DNA from: an uncultured Eubacterium sp.
Lineage (GTDB): Bacteria > Bacillota > Clostridia > Lachnospirales > Lachnospiraceae
Direction: 5' to 3'
Length of the DNA stretch: 37,208 bases
NCBI GenBank assembly: GCA_947384955.1
Contig: CANDJC010000038.1
Location: 1-37,208 of the forward strand
Position numbers and translations under genes: made by a program. Positions 1 through 8,005 of this stretch are shown here, in pieces (positions within the stretch are counted from its first letter, which is position 1; the number at the start of each line of letters is the position of its first letter). The notes below the pieces were generated by a model. The model did no database searches and was not told where the DNA came from. It was given only the letters and a program-made list of their open reading frames with translations.

Positions 1-58
1 TGTGGGAGTGACCGAAGACGGGGATTGTCTGTTTCTGGATGTGAATGATTATCAGTAA
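1..58 (+). CDS. 3' end of an unknown gene, truncated by the window edge
   Basis: The reading frame is open from the first bases to a TAA at 56-58 and encodes the tail GVTEDGDCLFLDVNDYQ. That is too little for a family call. It is the only plus-strand gene end at this side of the window and converges on the dipeptidase gene with only about 27 bp between the two stops. The frame is short enough to occur by chance, so its reality rests on the position and the protein-like composition. Confidence 0.4.
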   Translation, partial: VGVTEDGDCLFLDVNDYQ

Positions 59-85
59 AGGCCTTAATCAGGGCACACAATGCCT

Positions 86-1009
86 TCACTGCAGATTCTC
101 TTTAAGAAACCTCTCTGCATTTCTCCAGCAGATTTTCTCAGCCGTATCCCTGCCAAACTGCTCCTTTTCCAGAATCTTTCGAAACTCCGGGATAGACTGC
201 ACGCCCTGGATTCCCTTTGGAAACGCATCCCCGCAGCCGTCGAAGTCGCTTCCAAGCGCCAGAATCTCTTCCCCGCCCAGTTCTAATACGGCATCGATAT
301 GCCGCAGCAAATCCGGGATTTCTTTTTTCCCGCCCGTAAATTCATCGTAAAAATTAATTCCCATCAGTCCGTTTCTTCGAATCAGTTCCTTTATCTGCCC
401 GTTATTCAGGTTGCGCGGATGACGGCATATTTCCCGGACATTCGAATGGGAAGCGATTACCGGGCGGTCTGTCAGCTGAAAAACATCTTCTGCCCCGCGG
501 TCAGATAAATGCGAAATATCGATGATAATCCCCTGCGCTGTCAGCCGCTTTGCAAGCGCATGCCCCCTCTTTGTCAGCCCTTTTGCCTGAGATGCCACAG
601 CTCCGCAGGCATATTCGTTTTCATAATTCCATGCCAGCAGCGCAAAACGAAATCCAAACTCCGCCGCCCGTTCCGCCAGATTCCCCATAATGGAAATATC
701 CTCGACAGACAGAAATGCCGCCGCTTTCCCCGCCGCATGGGCTTTTCGCATGTCAGAGGCATTCTGGCACAAATCAATGTACGCCTCCTGCTGCGCCAGA
801 AGCTGGCAGGCCCTTTGATAGAGCCGTATAAATTCATCTTCCGGGTGATTCGCCATTGTGCTGCGGTCCTGGAAGACGGCAAAAATCTGTGTGTATCTGC
901 CTGCAAATGCCTGTACCCTCGCTAAATCCAGGCAGCCGCTGTTGTGCATAAGGTTTTCAGACTGCGGGATTTCTGTCAGAGTGTCCGCGTGAGCGTCAAA
1001 ATAATGCAT
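86..1009 (-). CDS. Membrane dipeptidase, peptidase family M19
   Basis: This 307-residue protein matches the zinc dipeptidase family M19 (renal dipeptidase type), which cleaves dipeptides, including those with a D-residue at the second position. The metal ligands expected for the family are visible: HAD at residues 7-9, the bridging Glu in SVEDIS near 103, His167 in DISHLSD, His188 in ASHSN and Asp255 in GSDFDG. Length is normal for a bacterial member. There is no signal peptide, so a cytoplasmic role is likely. The start is the ATG at 1009, preceded by AAGGAA about nine bases upstream. It lies downstream of the toxin gene but behind that gene's terminator, so it is probably its own unit. Confidence 0.88.
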   Translation of the reverse strand: MHYFDAHADTLTEIPQSENLMHNSGCLDLARVQAFAGRYTQIFAVFQDRSTMANHPEDEFIRLYQRACQLLAQQEAYIDLCQNASDMRKAHAAGKAAAFLSVEDISIMGNLAERAAEFGFRFALLAWNYENEYACGAVASQAKGLTKRGHALAKRLTAQGIIIDISHLSDRGAEDVFQLTDRPVIASHSNVREICRHPRNLNNGQIKELIRRNGLMGINFYDEFTGGKKEIPDLLRHIDAVLELGGEEILALGSDFDGCGDAFPKGIQGVQSIPEFRKILEKEQFGRDTAEKICWRNAERFLKENLQ

Positions 1010-1102
1010 AATTGGATTCCTTTCTTCCTGCTGCTATTTAGATTTATTGAAATCATTCTACCACATATACAGCGCTGCGATATGCAGAATTTGTCTGTAA
1101 AA

Positions 1103-1144
1103 TAAAAAAAACAGGCTGACAATGAATGTGCACTTGTCTGCCTG
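1103..1144 (-). terminator. Rho-independent terminator behind the toxin gene
   Basis: On the minus strand a stem with CAGGC...GCCTG ends and inner ACAA/TTGT pairing is followed by a run of eight T. It starts ten bases after the yoeB stop codon, so it closes the toxin-antitoxin operon. Confidence 0.75.
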
Positions 1145-1153
1145 CCCATAAAC

Positions 1154-1411
1154 TCAGTCATAATGCCCCTTACAGGATACAATAATGATACCGCCATATT
1201 TTTCGTAATAAACTATCCGGTTGAATTCATCAATACGTCTGCTCCACATGCCGCTTAGATTTTCCTTTAATGGCTCCGGCTTCCCTATTCCTTCATATGG
1301 ATTTCTCTGAATATCTTTTATCAGTAAGTTAATACGTTTCAAAATCTTTCTGTCCTGTCCCTGCCAGTAAAGATAATCTTCCCATGCTTCATCATCCCAT
1401 AATATCCGCAT
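1154..1411 (-). CDS. yoeB: YoeB-type mRNA interferase toxin
   Basis: The 85-residue product fits the YoeB/RelE superfamily, ribosome-dependent endoribonucleases that cut mRNA in the A site. Residues that align with the E. coli YoeB catalytic set are at the same numbers: Glu46 (KPEPLK), Arg65 (EFNRIVY), His83 and Tyr84 (GHYD at the C terminus). The ATG overlaps the antitoxin stop by one base (TGATG), giving translational coupling as usual for these modules. Family and pairing are firm; the actual toxicity is inferred. Confidence 0.93.
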   Translation of the reverse strand: MRILWDDEAWEDYLYWQGQDRKILKRINLLIKDIQRNPYEGIGKPEPLKENLSGMWSRRIDEFNRIVYYEKYGGIIIVSCKGHYD

Positions 1412-1680
1412 CAGTCATCTGCCTCTATCAAATCATGTTCTGCAAAATGCGCTCTTCCCTCATCAATCTCCCTCTTTTTCTTTTCCAGATAGCGGATATT
1501 ACTTTCAGAGTAAAACGGATCAGCGGAAACCTCAAACGGAATACGGCACTCCCTGCCGACTTTCTTCGCAAAAATTGTAAACGCTGCACTCATGGAAAGG
1601 CCCAGTTCAGAACAAACCCATTCCATTCTCTTTTTCACATCTGCGTCCAGCTTAAAATTTACATTCACTGTCTGAGCCAT
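1411..1680 (-). CDS. RelB/DinJ-family antitoxin
   Basis: The 89-residue protein has the ribbon-helix-helix start typical of RelB/DinJ antitoxins (VNVNFKLDADVKKRMEWVC, then LGLSMSAAFTIFAKK), which forms the DNA-binding dimer. The acidic C-terminal half (EKKKREIDEGRAHF) would wrap the toxin. I use the ATG at 1680 because AAAGGGG lies about nine bases upstream; a GTG six codons earlier has no such site. RelB-type antitoxins paired with YoeB are common in Firmicutes. The dimer is expected to repress the promoter just upstream. Confidence 0.9.
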   Translation of the reverse strand: MAQTVNVNFKLDADVKKRMEWVCSELGLSMSAAFTIFAKKVGRECRIPFEVSADPFYSESNIRYLEKKKREIDEGRAHFAEHDLIEADD

Positions 1681-1750
1681 ATACAACACCCCTTTCACCC
1701 CATATCATACGCCAGAATAAAGAAAAAATCAAGAATATTTCTTTCTATAT

Positions 1751-1779
1751 ACTATCATAATAACAGAAAATATTGTCAA
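1751..1779 (-). promoter_or_regulatory. Promoter of the toxin-antitoxin operon
   Basis: A consensus -35 TTGACA (1774-1779), a 17-bp spacer and a GATAGT -10 (1751-1756) point at the antitoxin gene. The -35 box overlaps the stop codon of the O-acyltransferase gene. No terminator is visible between the two, so readthrough from the acyltransferase unit is possible. Confidence 0.6.
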
Positions 1780-3236
1780 AAATCAAAATACAAAAATACA
1801 GAAATCCCAGCCAGCGACATCACCGACCACACCATGCAGACCACTACGGCCAGAGCGCTGCCAGCCGTTGGCCGAAATTCCTTTTCTTTCAGATTGCGGC
1901 AGTTTAGCACGACAAAGAAAGCTCCCAGCAAAAACAGCCACAAATGCAACCCCGTCACCCGCGCCGGCAGATAATTCAGCACCGGCAGTTTTTCTAAATA
2001 GGTCAGTTCCGTCAGCTGAAAGCATGCATACAGCTCCTCGCGGATGGCAAAGCCTGAAAGACTGCCCAGCTTCAAAAGAAACAGCTTTGCGGATACTATA
2101 TCCGGGGCCCTGAAAAGTATCCAGAGCACATTCACCGTTATAAACGTCACAGCCCATCTCGTTACTTCTCCAAGCCTGTTCCATGTCTTTTGAAACATCC
2201 GGTTCAGACAGCTTAATATTCCATGCAGCACACCCCAGAGTACAAAAGTCCAGTTCGCCCCGTGCCAGATACCGCTGACAAGATAGACTGCCATAATATT
2301 CAGATAAGTCCTGATTTTGCCTTTCCGGTTTCCTCCAAGCGGAATATAGATATAAGTCCGCAGAAATCTGGTCAGTGACATATGCCATCTTTCCCAGAAC
2401 TCCGTAATGGACAGTGCTTTATATGGCGAATTAAAATTCTGCGGCAGTTCTATATGAAAAAGATACCCGATACCGGATGCCATATCACAGTAACCACTGA
2501 AGTCAAAATACAGCTGGAACGTATAGGATAAAGAAACAATCAATGCTTCCATAGAGCTGAGTGTTTCTATGGTACCAAACCCAAATGTTACGGCTTTTCC
2601 AAAAGTATCTGCGATTAGCACCTTTTTAAAGAGCCCTATCGCAAAAATATAAAGTCCCTTTGATAAATTCTGCGCGTTCATGCGCCGTTTCTGCCTGTCC
2701 CGAAACTGCGGAATGATTTCATTATGAAGTACAATCGGACCTGCCACCAGCTGCGGGAAAAAGGATACAAACAGCGCATATTCATCAGCCGTATACTCCT
2801 TTGTTTCCCCTCTGTAAGAATCTGCCAGATAAGAAATCTGCTGGAATGTAAAAAAGCTGATGCCAAGCGGAAGCACAATATGTTTTAATTCGAACGATTT
2901 TCCGAATACCTGATTGACATTCTCAAGAAAGAAATCATAGTATTTAAAATAAAATATCACGGCAATATCTGCACATATCCCGAGGGCAAGCAGCAGCTTT
3001 TTCATTCCCGGCCGCTGTCCGGCACGCTCCATTGCCTTTGACACCAGATAATTCCCGGCAATGCTGCCGCAGATAATCCAAAGATAGGAAGGATTAAAAT
3101 AACCGTAAAACCAGAGAGACATTCCGGTTAAAAATAAATTTGCCGCCCGGTAAAATTTCAAATAATTCAGCACATAATATCCCGCCAGCGCTGCCGGCAG
3201 AAACAGAAAGATAAATATATATGAATTAAATAACAC
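1776..3236 (-). CDS. MBOAT-family membrane O-acyltransferase (AlgI/DltB-like)
   Basis: The 486-residue, strongly hydrophobic protein has about ten membrane segments and the hallmarks of membrane-bound O-acyltransferases: the LPLGISFFTFQQISYL segment near 122-137, QLYFDFSGYCDMA near 241-252, WERWHMSL near 281-288 and the invariant His325 in SGIWHGANWT. AlgI-type members carry acyl (usually acetyl) groups across the membrane and pass them to a surface polysaccharide with the help of a secreted SGNH partner, which here is encoded immediately upstream. The likely substrate is the polysaccharide made by the neighbouring locus; that link is inferred from position and from the shared promoter-switch sequences. 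Confidence 0.92.
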   Translation of the reverse strand: MLFNSYIFIFLFLPAALAGYYVLNYLKFYRAANLFLTGMSLWFYGYFNPSYLWIICGSIAGNYLVSKAMERAGQRPGMKKLLLALGICADIAVIFYFKYYDFFLENVNQVFGKSFELKHIVLPLGISFFTFQQISYLADSYRGETKEYTADEYALFVSFFPQLVAGPIVLHNEIIPQFRDRQKRRMNAQNLSKGLYIFAIGLFKKVLIADTFGKAVTFGFGTIETLSSMEALIVSLSYTFQLYFDFSGYCDMASGIGYLFHIELPQNFNSPYKALSITEFWERWHMSLTRFLRTYIYIPLGGNRKGKIRTYLNIMAVYLVSGIWHGANWTFVLWGVLHGILSCLNRMFQKTWNRLGEVTRWAVTFITVNVLWILFRAPDIVSAKLFLLKLGSLSGFAIREELYACFQLTELTYLEKLPVLNYLPARVTGLHLWLFLLGAFFVVLNCRNLKEKEFRPTAGSALAVVVCMVWSVMSLAGISVFLYFDF

Positions 3237-3254
3237 AGCTTTTCTCCTTCCTGT

Positions 3255-4337
3255 CTATTGCCCGGATTCTCTCAGGGAATCATAATCATAGGTCTTATAA
3301 AATTTACGGACAGACCTGATGTATTCCCTGTAATTGTCTTTGGTCAGCAGATATTTTCCTTCTTTCATCCATTTCAGCATCCAGGAATTAATCCACTCCC
3401 GATAGTGAGCCTGGTCTTTATAATTATCCAGATTGCAGATAAGCTTAAAATTGTTTGTAAAAGAATACAGTCTGATATTCGAATGCTTTAAAATCTCCTC
3501 AATGGCTGTCTTTTCTATCTCTATCTGCCAGTCCGTCAGTCCTTCGTTATTCTGGCTGTCCCAGTAACAGATGCTGTATGGCGGAAAGAAATAATAAAAG
3601 ACTGTCTCAGGATGCTCATCTGCTAAATCTGTCACATTCTGGCGGACATTGCCGAGAACCCGCTCCTTTTCCTCTGCCGTTATTACCCTGGCAGTCTCTG
3701 CCTTCTCTCCCAGCGCATACGTGCCAAGCACCGTCTCCGCCCCAAATGTATAAAATGCATTCCAGTTTGCATAACTGTCAAAAGGAGTGGTTTTATTTCC
3801 GGCTTTCGTGTAATCCATCACAGCGATTGTATGATTCATCAGTATGGATTTATTCAGTACATAGTTTAAGTCATCAAAGATACTGTCATTATACAGGTAT
3901 TTCGGATAGTCCGTATCTTGCCGGTAAGAGTCCTTGTCTTCGGCCAGCAGACTGTAATCCAGACAGCGAATCACATAACGGATATTTTTTCCGGCAGCAT
4001 AGGCTCTTTTTAAATTATCATTGATTTCTTTGTATCTTCCTCCTGAAAACGGGACTTTGATAAAATCAGCCCCGAATATTTTATCAGCCTCTGTTGTCTT
4101 AAAATTTTCTGTCATGGATGTTCCTGTAATAATACTGTCATAGTCAAAGTGACGCGTGATGCCGTCGTTTTGGTATCTTTCGTTATTAATCGGGTATTCG
4201 TAATTTTTCAGCGGGGCGTGGTAATGAAATAACGGGTCAATATAGACTGTAACAGAAGCAAACAGCGCAAGCGCGGCAATTACAGCTGCAAGCGTGGCTG
4301 CCAGCCAGATTCTATAGGGTTTGGTATTTTCTGTCAT
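3255..4337 (-). CDS. SGNH-hydrolase-like membrane-anchored protein, partner of the O-acyltransferase
   Basis: The 360-residue product has one N-terminal membrane segment (about residues 9-33) and a large extracellular domain. An SGNH-type block I lies at GTSMTE with candidate nucleophile Ser74, and a DxxH near the C terminus (DQAH, Asp308/His311) would complete a Ser-Asp-His triad. Such proteins (AlgX/AlgJ and DltD-like) work with MBOAT transporters to place acetyl groups on extracellular glycans. The start ATG at 4337 is preceded by AAGGAG seven to eight bases upstream. It is the first gene of a two-gene unit whose 75-bp leader begins at the left site of the putative invertible segment. Confidence 0.75.
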   Translation of the reverse strand: MTENTKPYRIWLAATLAAVIAALALFASVTVYIDPLFHYHAPLKNYEYPINNERYQNDGITRHFDYDSIITGTSMTENFKTTEADKIFGADFIKVPFSGGRYKEINDNLKRAYAAGKNIRYVIRCLDYSLLAEDKDSYRQDTDYPKYLYNDSIFDDLNYVLNKSILMNHTIAVMDYTKAGNKTTPFDSYANWNAFYTFGAETVLGTYALGEKAETARVITAEEKERVLGNVRQNVTDLADEHPETVFYYFFPPYSICYWDSQNNEGLTDWQIEIEKTAIEEILKHSNIRLYSFTNNFKLICNLDNYKDQAHYREWINSWMLKWMKEGKYLLTKDNYREYIRSVRKFYKTYDYDSLRESGQ

Positions 4338-4412
4338 TGTTTTTATCTCCTTGTACTGCAGAATTCAGGTGATTCGGATAAGCAGTTTAGCATTTCCCGG
4401 TACCTGGCAGAG

Positions 4413-4439
4413 CATAACATTCTATAACAAAATGTTATG
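4413..4439 (+). repeat. Inverted recombination-type site L1
   Basis: The site has 9-bp arms CATAACATT and AATGTTATG around CTATAACAA. It is the exact reverse complement of site R1 over 26 of 27 positions. The central seven bases are TATAACA. Confidence 0.85.
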
Positions 4440-4672
4440 TTTTAAAATGCAGAAAATTATCGGAAAATCCTTTATTTATGCGGCTTTAGGACTAACTGAC
4501 AATGAACAGACAAATTTCATTTTTCTAAAACACACAGGAATTCATTCAGAGCGGGTATTTTTAGATATGTAATTTTAATTCACGATAATTTATGGATTAT
4601 AGACAAAAAATCTGAATTTATAAATCATTTCTTGTAAATAGAAACGGAAATCAAAACAATATTTCTTTTAAG

Positions 4673-4701
4673 TTGCAAATATAGGTGAGTTGATATAGAA
4701 T
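4673..4701 (+). promoter_or_regulatory. Promoter inside segment 1, facing right
   Basis: The -35 box is TTGCAA (4673-4678), the spacer 17 bp and the -10 box TAGAAT (4696-4701). The predicted transcription start falls at the edge of site R1, 8 bp downstream. The same boxes, spacing and distance occur in segment 2, which supports conservation by function. Confidence 0.7.
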
Positions 4702-4708
4702 ATTTCAA

Positions 4709-4735
4709 GATAACATTTTGTTATAGAATGTTATG
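4709..4735 (-). repeat. Inverted recombination-type site R1
   Basis: It is the partner of L1, identical to its reverse complement except for the outermost base at 4709. The flanking sequence beyond it (TATAAGAATT) is similar to that beyond R2 (TATAGGAATT). Confidence 0.85.
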
Positions 4736-4806
4736 TATAAGAATTGTTTTCCGCATTATCCGTTTCAGTCAGATAAACATTCCAGAAGGCTTCATAAATA
4801 TATACT

Positions 4807-4848
4807 AAAACCGCCTGCCAGCGCATCAGCCTGGAGCAGACGGTTTCT
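4807..4848. terminator. Bidirectional terminator at the end of the glycan operon
   Basis: An 11-bp stem (AAACCGCCTGC against GCAGACGGTTT, one mismatch) is followed leftward by TTTTAG and an AT-rich tract and rightward by TTTCTTCC. It would end the epimerase transcript on the minus strand. It would also end any RNA started at the segment 1 promoter, giving a product of about 140 nt. Confidence 0.65.
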
Positions 4849-4917
4849 TCCTTAACGACCGAAAATATAAAACTTATTCATCCATGTTTTGAATTAACCA
4901 GATGTTTTTAGACCAGG

Positions 4918-6057
4918 TCATTGAAAACTTCCATATTCAATAATATCCGCTATGCGTTCACTCGCATGACCGTCGCCATACGGGTTAGAAGCACGCGCCA
5001 TCGCATCATAAACCGATTTATCATCAAGCAGCATTGTAAAAGAACGGTATATGGCATCCTCATCTGTCCCTACAAGTTTCAGCGTTCCTGCTTTTATTCC
5101 TTCTGGCCGTTCCGTCGTGTCCCGCATAACTAATACAGGCTTGCCAAGGCTGGGAGCTTCCTCCTGAATCCCGCCAGAATCCGTAAGCACAAGATAGCTT
5201 CGTGCCAAAAAATTATGAAAATCCAGCACATCTAACGGCTCTATCAAATGGATTCTCTTTTCATATCCATCCAATCCAGGCCTGCCGAATACGTCTTCAG
5301 CTGTCTGGCGGACAGCCGGATTACAGTGGATGGGATAAACTGCTTTTACATCTTCGTGCTCCTCTAATACACGGCGGATTGCCCGAAACATATTATACAT
5401 CGGCATTCCAAGATTCTCGCGCCGGTGTGCAGTTATCAGTATCAGCCGGCTGTCCTTTGCCCACTCCAGTTCAGGATGCGCATAACTATCTCTTACCGTC
5501 GTACGCAGTGCGTCAATTGCCGTATTGCCCGTAACAAACACTGCTCTGCCTTTCTTTTTTTCCTGAATGAGGTTCGCTTTACTCATCTCAGTCGGAGCAA
5601 AATGCAAAGAAGCCGCTGCCCCTACCGCCTGTCTGTTAAATTCCTCCGGATAGGGAGAATGAATATCATATGTCCGAAGCCCGGCCTCCACATGACCTAC
5701 CGGAATCTGCAGATAAAAAGCTGCAAGAGCCGTTGCAAAGGTTGTAGATGTATCGCCATGTACAAGGACCAGATCCGGTTTTACCGATAAAAATATATTT
5801 TTCATGCCATTCAGCACGTCTGCTGTAATATCAAACAGCGTCTGTCTGTCTTTCATAATCGACAAATCGTAATCCGGCTGAACCCCAAATGCCTGCAGCA
5901 CCTGGTCGAGCATAGACCGATGCTGTCCGGTAACGGCAACCAATGTCTTCAGCTTTTTTCGTTTTTTCAGTTCTAATACCAGCGGGCACATCTTAACTGC
6001 CTCCGGCCTTGTTCCAAAAACAAGCATAACTGTTTTTACTTTTCCTAAATGTTCCAA
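4918..6057 (-). CDS. wecB: UDP-N-acetylglucosamine 2-epimerase, non-hydrolysing
   Basis: The 379-residue protein matches WecB/MnaA enzymes, which interconvert UDP-GlcNAc and UDP-ManNAc in the cytoplasm. Family motifs are intact: GTRPEAVKMCPL at about 15-26, HGDTSTTFATALAAFY, GHVEAGLRT with its conserved Glu, and DSGGIQEEAP near residue 290. Length is standard. It is the last gene of the operon, just before a terminator. With the UDP-ManNAc dehydrogenase at 18590-19801 it gives the two-step route to UDP-ManNAcA, a teichuronic- and capsule-type precursor. Confidence 0.95.
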   Translation of the reverse strand: MEHLGKVKTVMLVFGTRPEAVKMCPLVLELKKRKKLKTLVAVTGQHRSMLDQVLQAFGVQPDYDLSIMKDRQTLFDITADVLNGMKNIFLSVKPDLVLVHGDTSTTFATALAAFYLQIPVGHVEAGLRTYDIHSPYPEEFNRQAVGAAASLHFAPTEMSKANLIQEKKKGRAVFVTGNTAIDALRTTVRDSYAHPELEWAKDSRLILITAHRRENLGMPMYNMFRAIRRVLEEHEDVKAVYPIHCNPAVRQTAEDVFGRPGLDGYEKRIHLIEPLDVLDFHNFLARSYLVLTDSGGIQEEAPSLGKPVLVMRDTTERPEGIKAGTLKLVGTDEDAIYRSFTMLLDDKSVYDAMARASNPYGDGHASERIADIIEYGSFQ

Positions 6058-6088
6058 TTTTTAGCTCCTATTCATCTTTCGCTCTGAT

Positions 6089-7978
6089 TCAGCTGCACCA
6101 GTATTCATACCACTGCTGAAACAAGAAAAAATTCCAGCATATATTCTGGTAATTTTTTCCCGTATAATTTCCAGCATTGCCATTTTTAAGATAGGAATGA
6201 ATGATTTTATTACAAAAAGACGGACGAAAAATTCCCTGCTTTTTCAAATATGCCGTATCTGCATAACTGCTTATCTGCTCATTTAAAAAACTTCGCATCC
6301 ATTTATCCAAAGGTATATTAAATCCCATTTTAGGTCTGTCCATGATTTCTTTTGGGATATATTCATGCGTAATATCTTTCAGAATCATCTTCTGCTTTTT
6401 ACCCCCCCCCTTGCATTTAAAACAATGTTTTAGGCGGAAAGAATATTCCATGACATTTTTATCCAGTATCGGGCATCTGCATTCCAAGGAATATTTCATA
6501 GAAGCCCGGTCTACTTTCGCAAGAATATCCCCAGGAAGATAAGTATCCATATCCAGCAGCATTCTGCGAACCTGCCAGTCAGATATCCTGTAATTTTCCT
6601 CATTATATTTTAATGGAATCATCCCGTTTTCTTCTAAAAGCATGTGTTCTGCACAGTTCGCATATGTCTGCGAGCGTATCTGCGTTTTTGTTTTCCTATT
6701 TCTGTTTTGTGAAATAATTCTGACAGGCATGGGATATCTTTCTTCTACAGACGCTGCATTTCCCAGTATATGCATGACCGCTCCCGGTATATCCAGCCGC
6801 TGTGCCCATTTTACCTGCTGGTAATATCCATATCCGCAAAAAAATTCATCTCCTCCGTCACCAGTAAGACATACCGTAACATCCTGCTTTGCAAATTTTG
6901 AAACTGCCATGGTCGGAATAAGAGACGGGTCTGCAAAAGGCTCATCAAAAAATTTCGGACTGTCCGCCAGCAGTTTTACCAAATCTGTCTGTGTGCAAAT
7001 CATTTGTGCATGGTCTGTGCCTAGATAACGGGCAACTGCCTTTGCATATTCCGACTCATCAGTCTGGCTTTCCATAAATCCAACCGAAAAAGTTTTCACA
7101 GGCACAGTTCCCGCTATTTCCTGTGCAATCGCTGTCACCAGAGAACTATCGTATCCTCCTGACAACAGAGTCCCAATCGGTACATCCGCCTCCATTCTCA
7201 GTTTCACAGCCTCTATTAATAAAGTTTTCAGTTCCTCCTTCGCAGCAGCATAATCACACACAGACATGTTCTGGCATTTATAATATTCCTTCGCAATATC
7301 CCAGTATTTCAGTTTCTTCGTCTTGCCATTTGAAAAGCAAAGGATACTGCCTGGTTCCAGCTTATAAACATCCTTAAAAATCGTATCCGGCGCATGAATA
7401 TACTGCTGATACAAATACCTCGGAATGACCTTCGTGTTTATCCTTTTTGTAAAACCCGGACAAAGCATAATCGGCTTAAGTTCGGAAGCAAACACAAGCG
7501 AATCCGCACCATGATATTTGTCGGTCCAGTAATACAGCGGCTTTTTCCCTATTCTGTCACGTGCAAGAAACATTTCATTTTTCTTCCTGTCAAAAATACA
7601 AAGAGCAAACATTCCATTGAAATGCCTGATACATGCAATTCCCCATTTCATATAGGCTGCCAGTATCACCTCTGTATCGCATGACGTATGAAAAGGATAA
7701 TCCGCCAGCTGCAGCCTTAATTCTCGAAAATTGTAAATTTCCCCGTTAAACACAACACTGACCCTGCCATCTGCAGACCACATTGGCTGATGCCCTGAAT
7801 CAGACAAATCAAGAATCGAGAGCCTTCGATGCGCCATACCTATCAGGTACCCTTCTGTTCCCGGGTATATTTCCTCACCATGATCATCCGGCCCCCTGTG
7901 TCTGAGGCTGTCGTTCATCATCCTTAAATGTTCTTTTGTTATATTTCTTTTACTATAAAATCCACAAATACCACACAT
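6089..7978 (-). CDS. Asparagine synthetase B-like amidotransferase, copy 1
   Basis: The 629-residue protein has the two AsnB parts: an N-terminal class II glutaminase (MCGICGF, RHRGPDD, then NGEIYN) and an ATP-pyrophosphatase synthetase domain with SGGYDSS near 270. I place the start at the ATG at 7978 so that Cys2 becomes the N-terminal nucleophile; a start three codons upstream would bury it. Within glycan loci, AsnB-like proteins (for example WbpS in Pseudomonas O-antigen loci) are thought to amidate uronic acids rather than make asparagine. The second copy at 16105 and the ManNAcA genes make that reading plausible here. A run of nine G interrupts the codons for KGGGKK in the C-terminal third. 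Confidence 0.9.
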   Translation of the reverse strand: MCGICGFYSKRNITKEHLRMMNDSLRHRGPDDHGEEIYPGTEGYLIGMAHRRLSILDLSDSGHQPMWSADGRVSVVFNGEIYNFRELRLQLADYPFHTSCDTEVILAAYMKWGIACIRHFNGMFALCIFDRKKNEMFLARDRIGKKPLYYWTDKYHGADSLVFASELKPIMLCPGFTKRINTKVIPRYLYQQYIHAPDTIFKDVYKLEPGSILCFSNGKTKKLKYWDIAKEYYKCQNMSVCDYAAAKEELKTLLIEAVKLRMEADVPIGTLLSGGYDSSLVTAIAQEIAGTVPVKTFSVGFMESQTDESEYAKAVARYLGTDHAQMICTQTDLVKLLADSPKFFDEPFADPSLIPTMAVSKFAKQDVTVCLTGDGGDEFFCGYGYYQQVKWAQRLDIPGAVMHILGNAASVEERYPMPVRIISQNRNRKTKTQIRSQTYANCAEHMLLEENGMIPLKYNEENYRISDWQVRRMLLDMDTYLPGDILAKVDRASMKYSLECRCPILDKNVMEYSFRLKHCFKCKGGGKKQKMILKDITHEYIPKEIMDRPKMGFNIPLDKWMRSFLNEQISSYADTAYLKKQGIFRPSFCNKIIHSYLKNGNAGNYTGKNYQNICWNFFLFQQWYEYWCS

Positions 7979-8005
7979 ATATATCATTTTCCATTCTTAG
8001 TGTTT

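Larger units (their letters stand above)
4413..4735. other. Putative invertible promoter segment 1 (inverton)
   Basis: The segment is bounded by 27-bp sites in inverted orientation, 296 bp apart start to start. Inside, next to the right-hand site, is a sigma-A-type promoter facing right, away from the acyltransferase genes. No gene lies in that direction; the next gene is the antisense 3' end of the epimerase. Inversion would place the promoter against the left site facing the SGNH/MBOAT pair. The interior is AT-rich with no credible ORF. The same architecture recurs at 24691-25012. The sequence supports the structure; switching itself is inferred. Confidence 0.72.

Noticed and set aside
4713-4856. 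Open plus-strand frame starting ATGTATAAGAATTG inside site R1
   Set aside because: It has no ribosome site, runs through a terminator stem, and the similar start behind R2 stops after ten codons, so the likeness is due to the shared DNA site.
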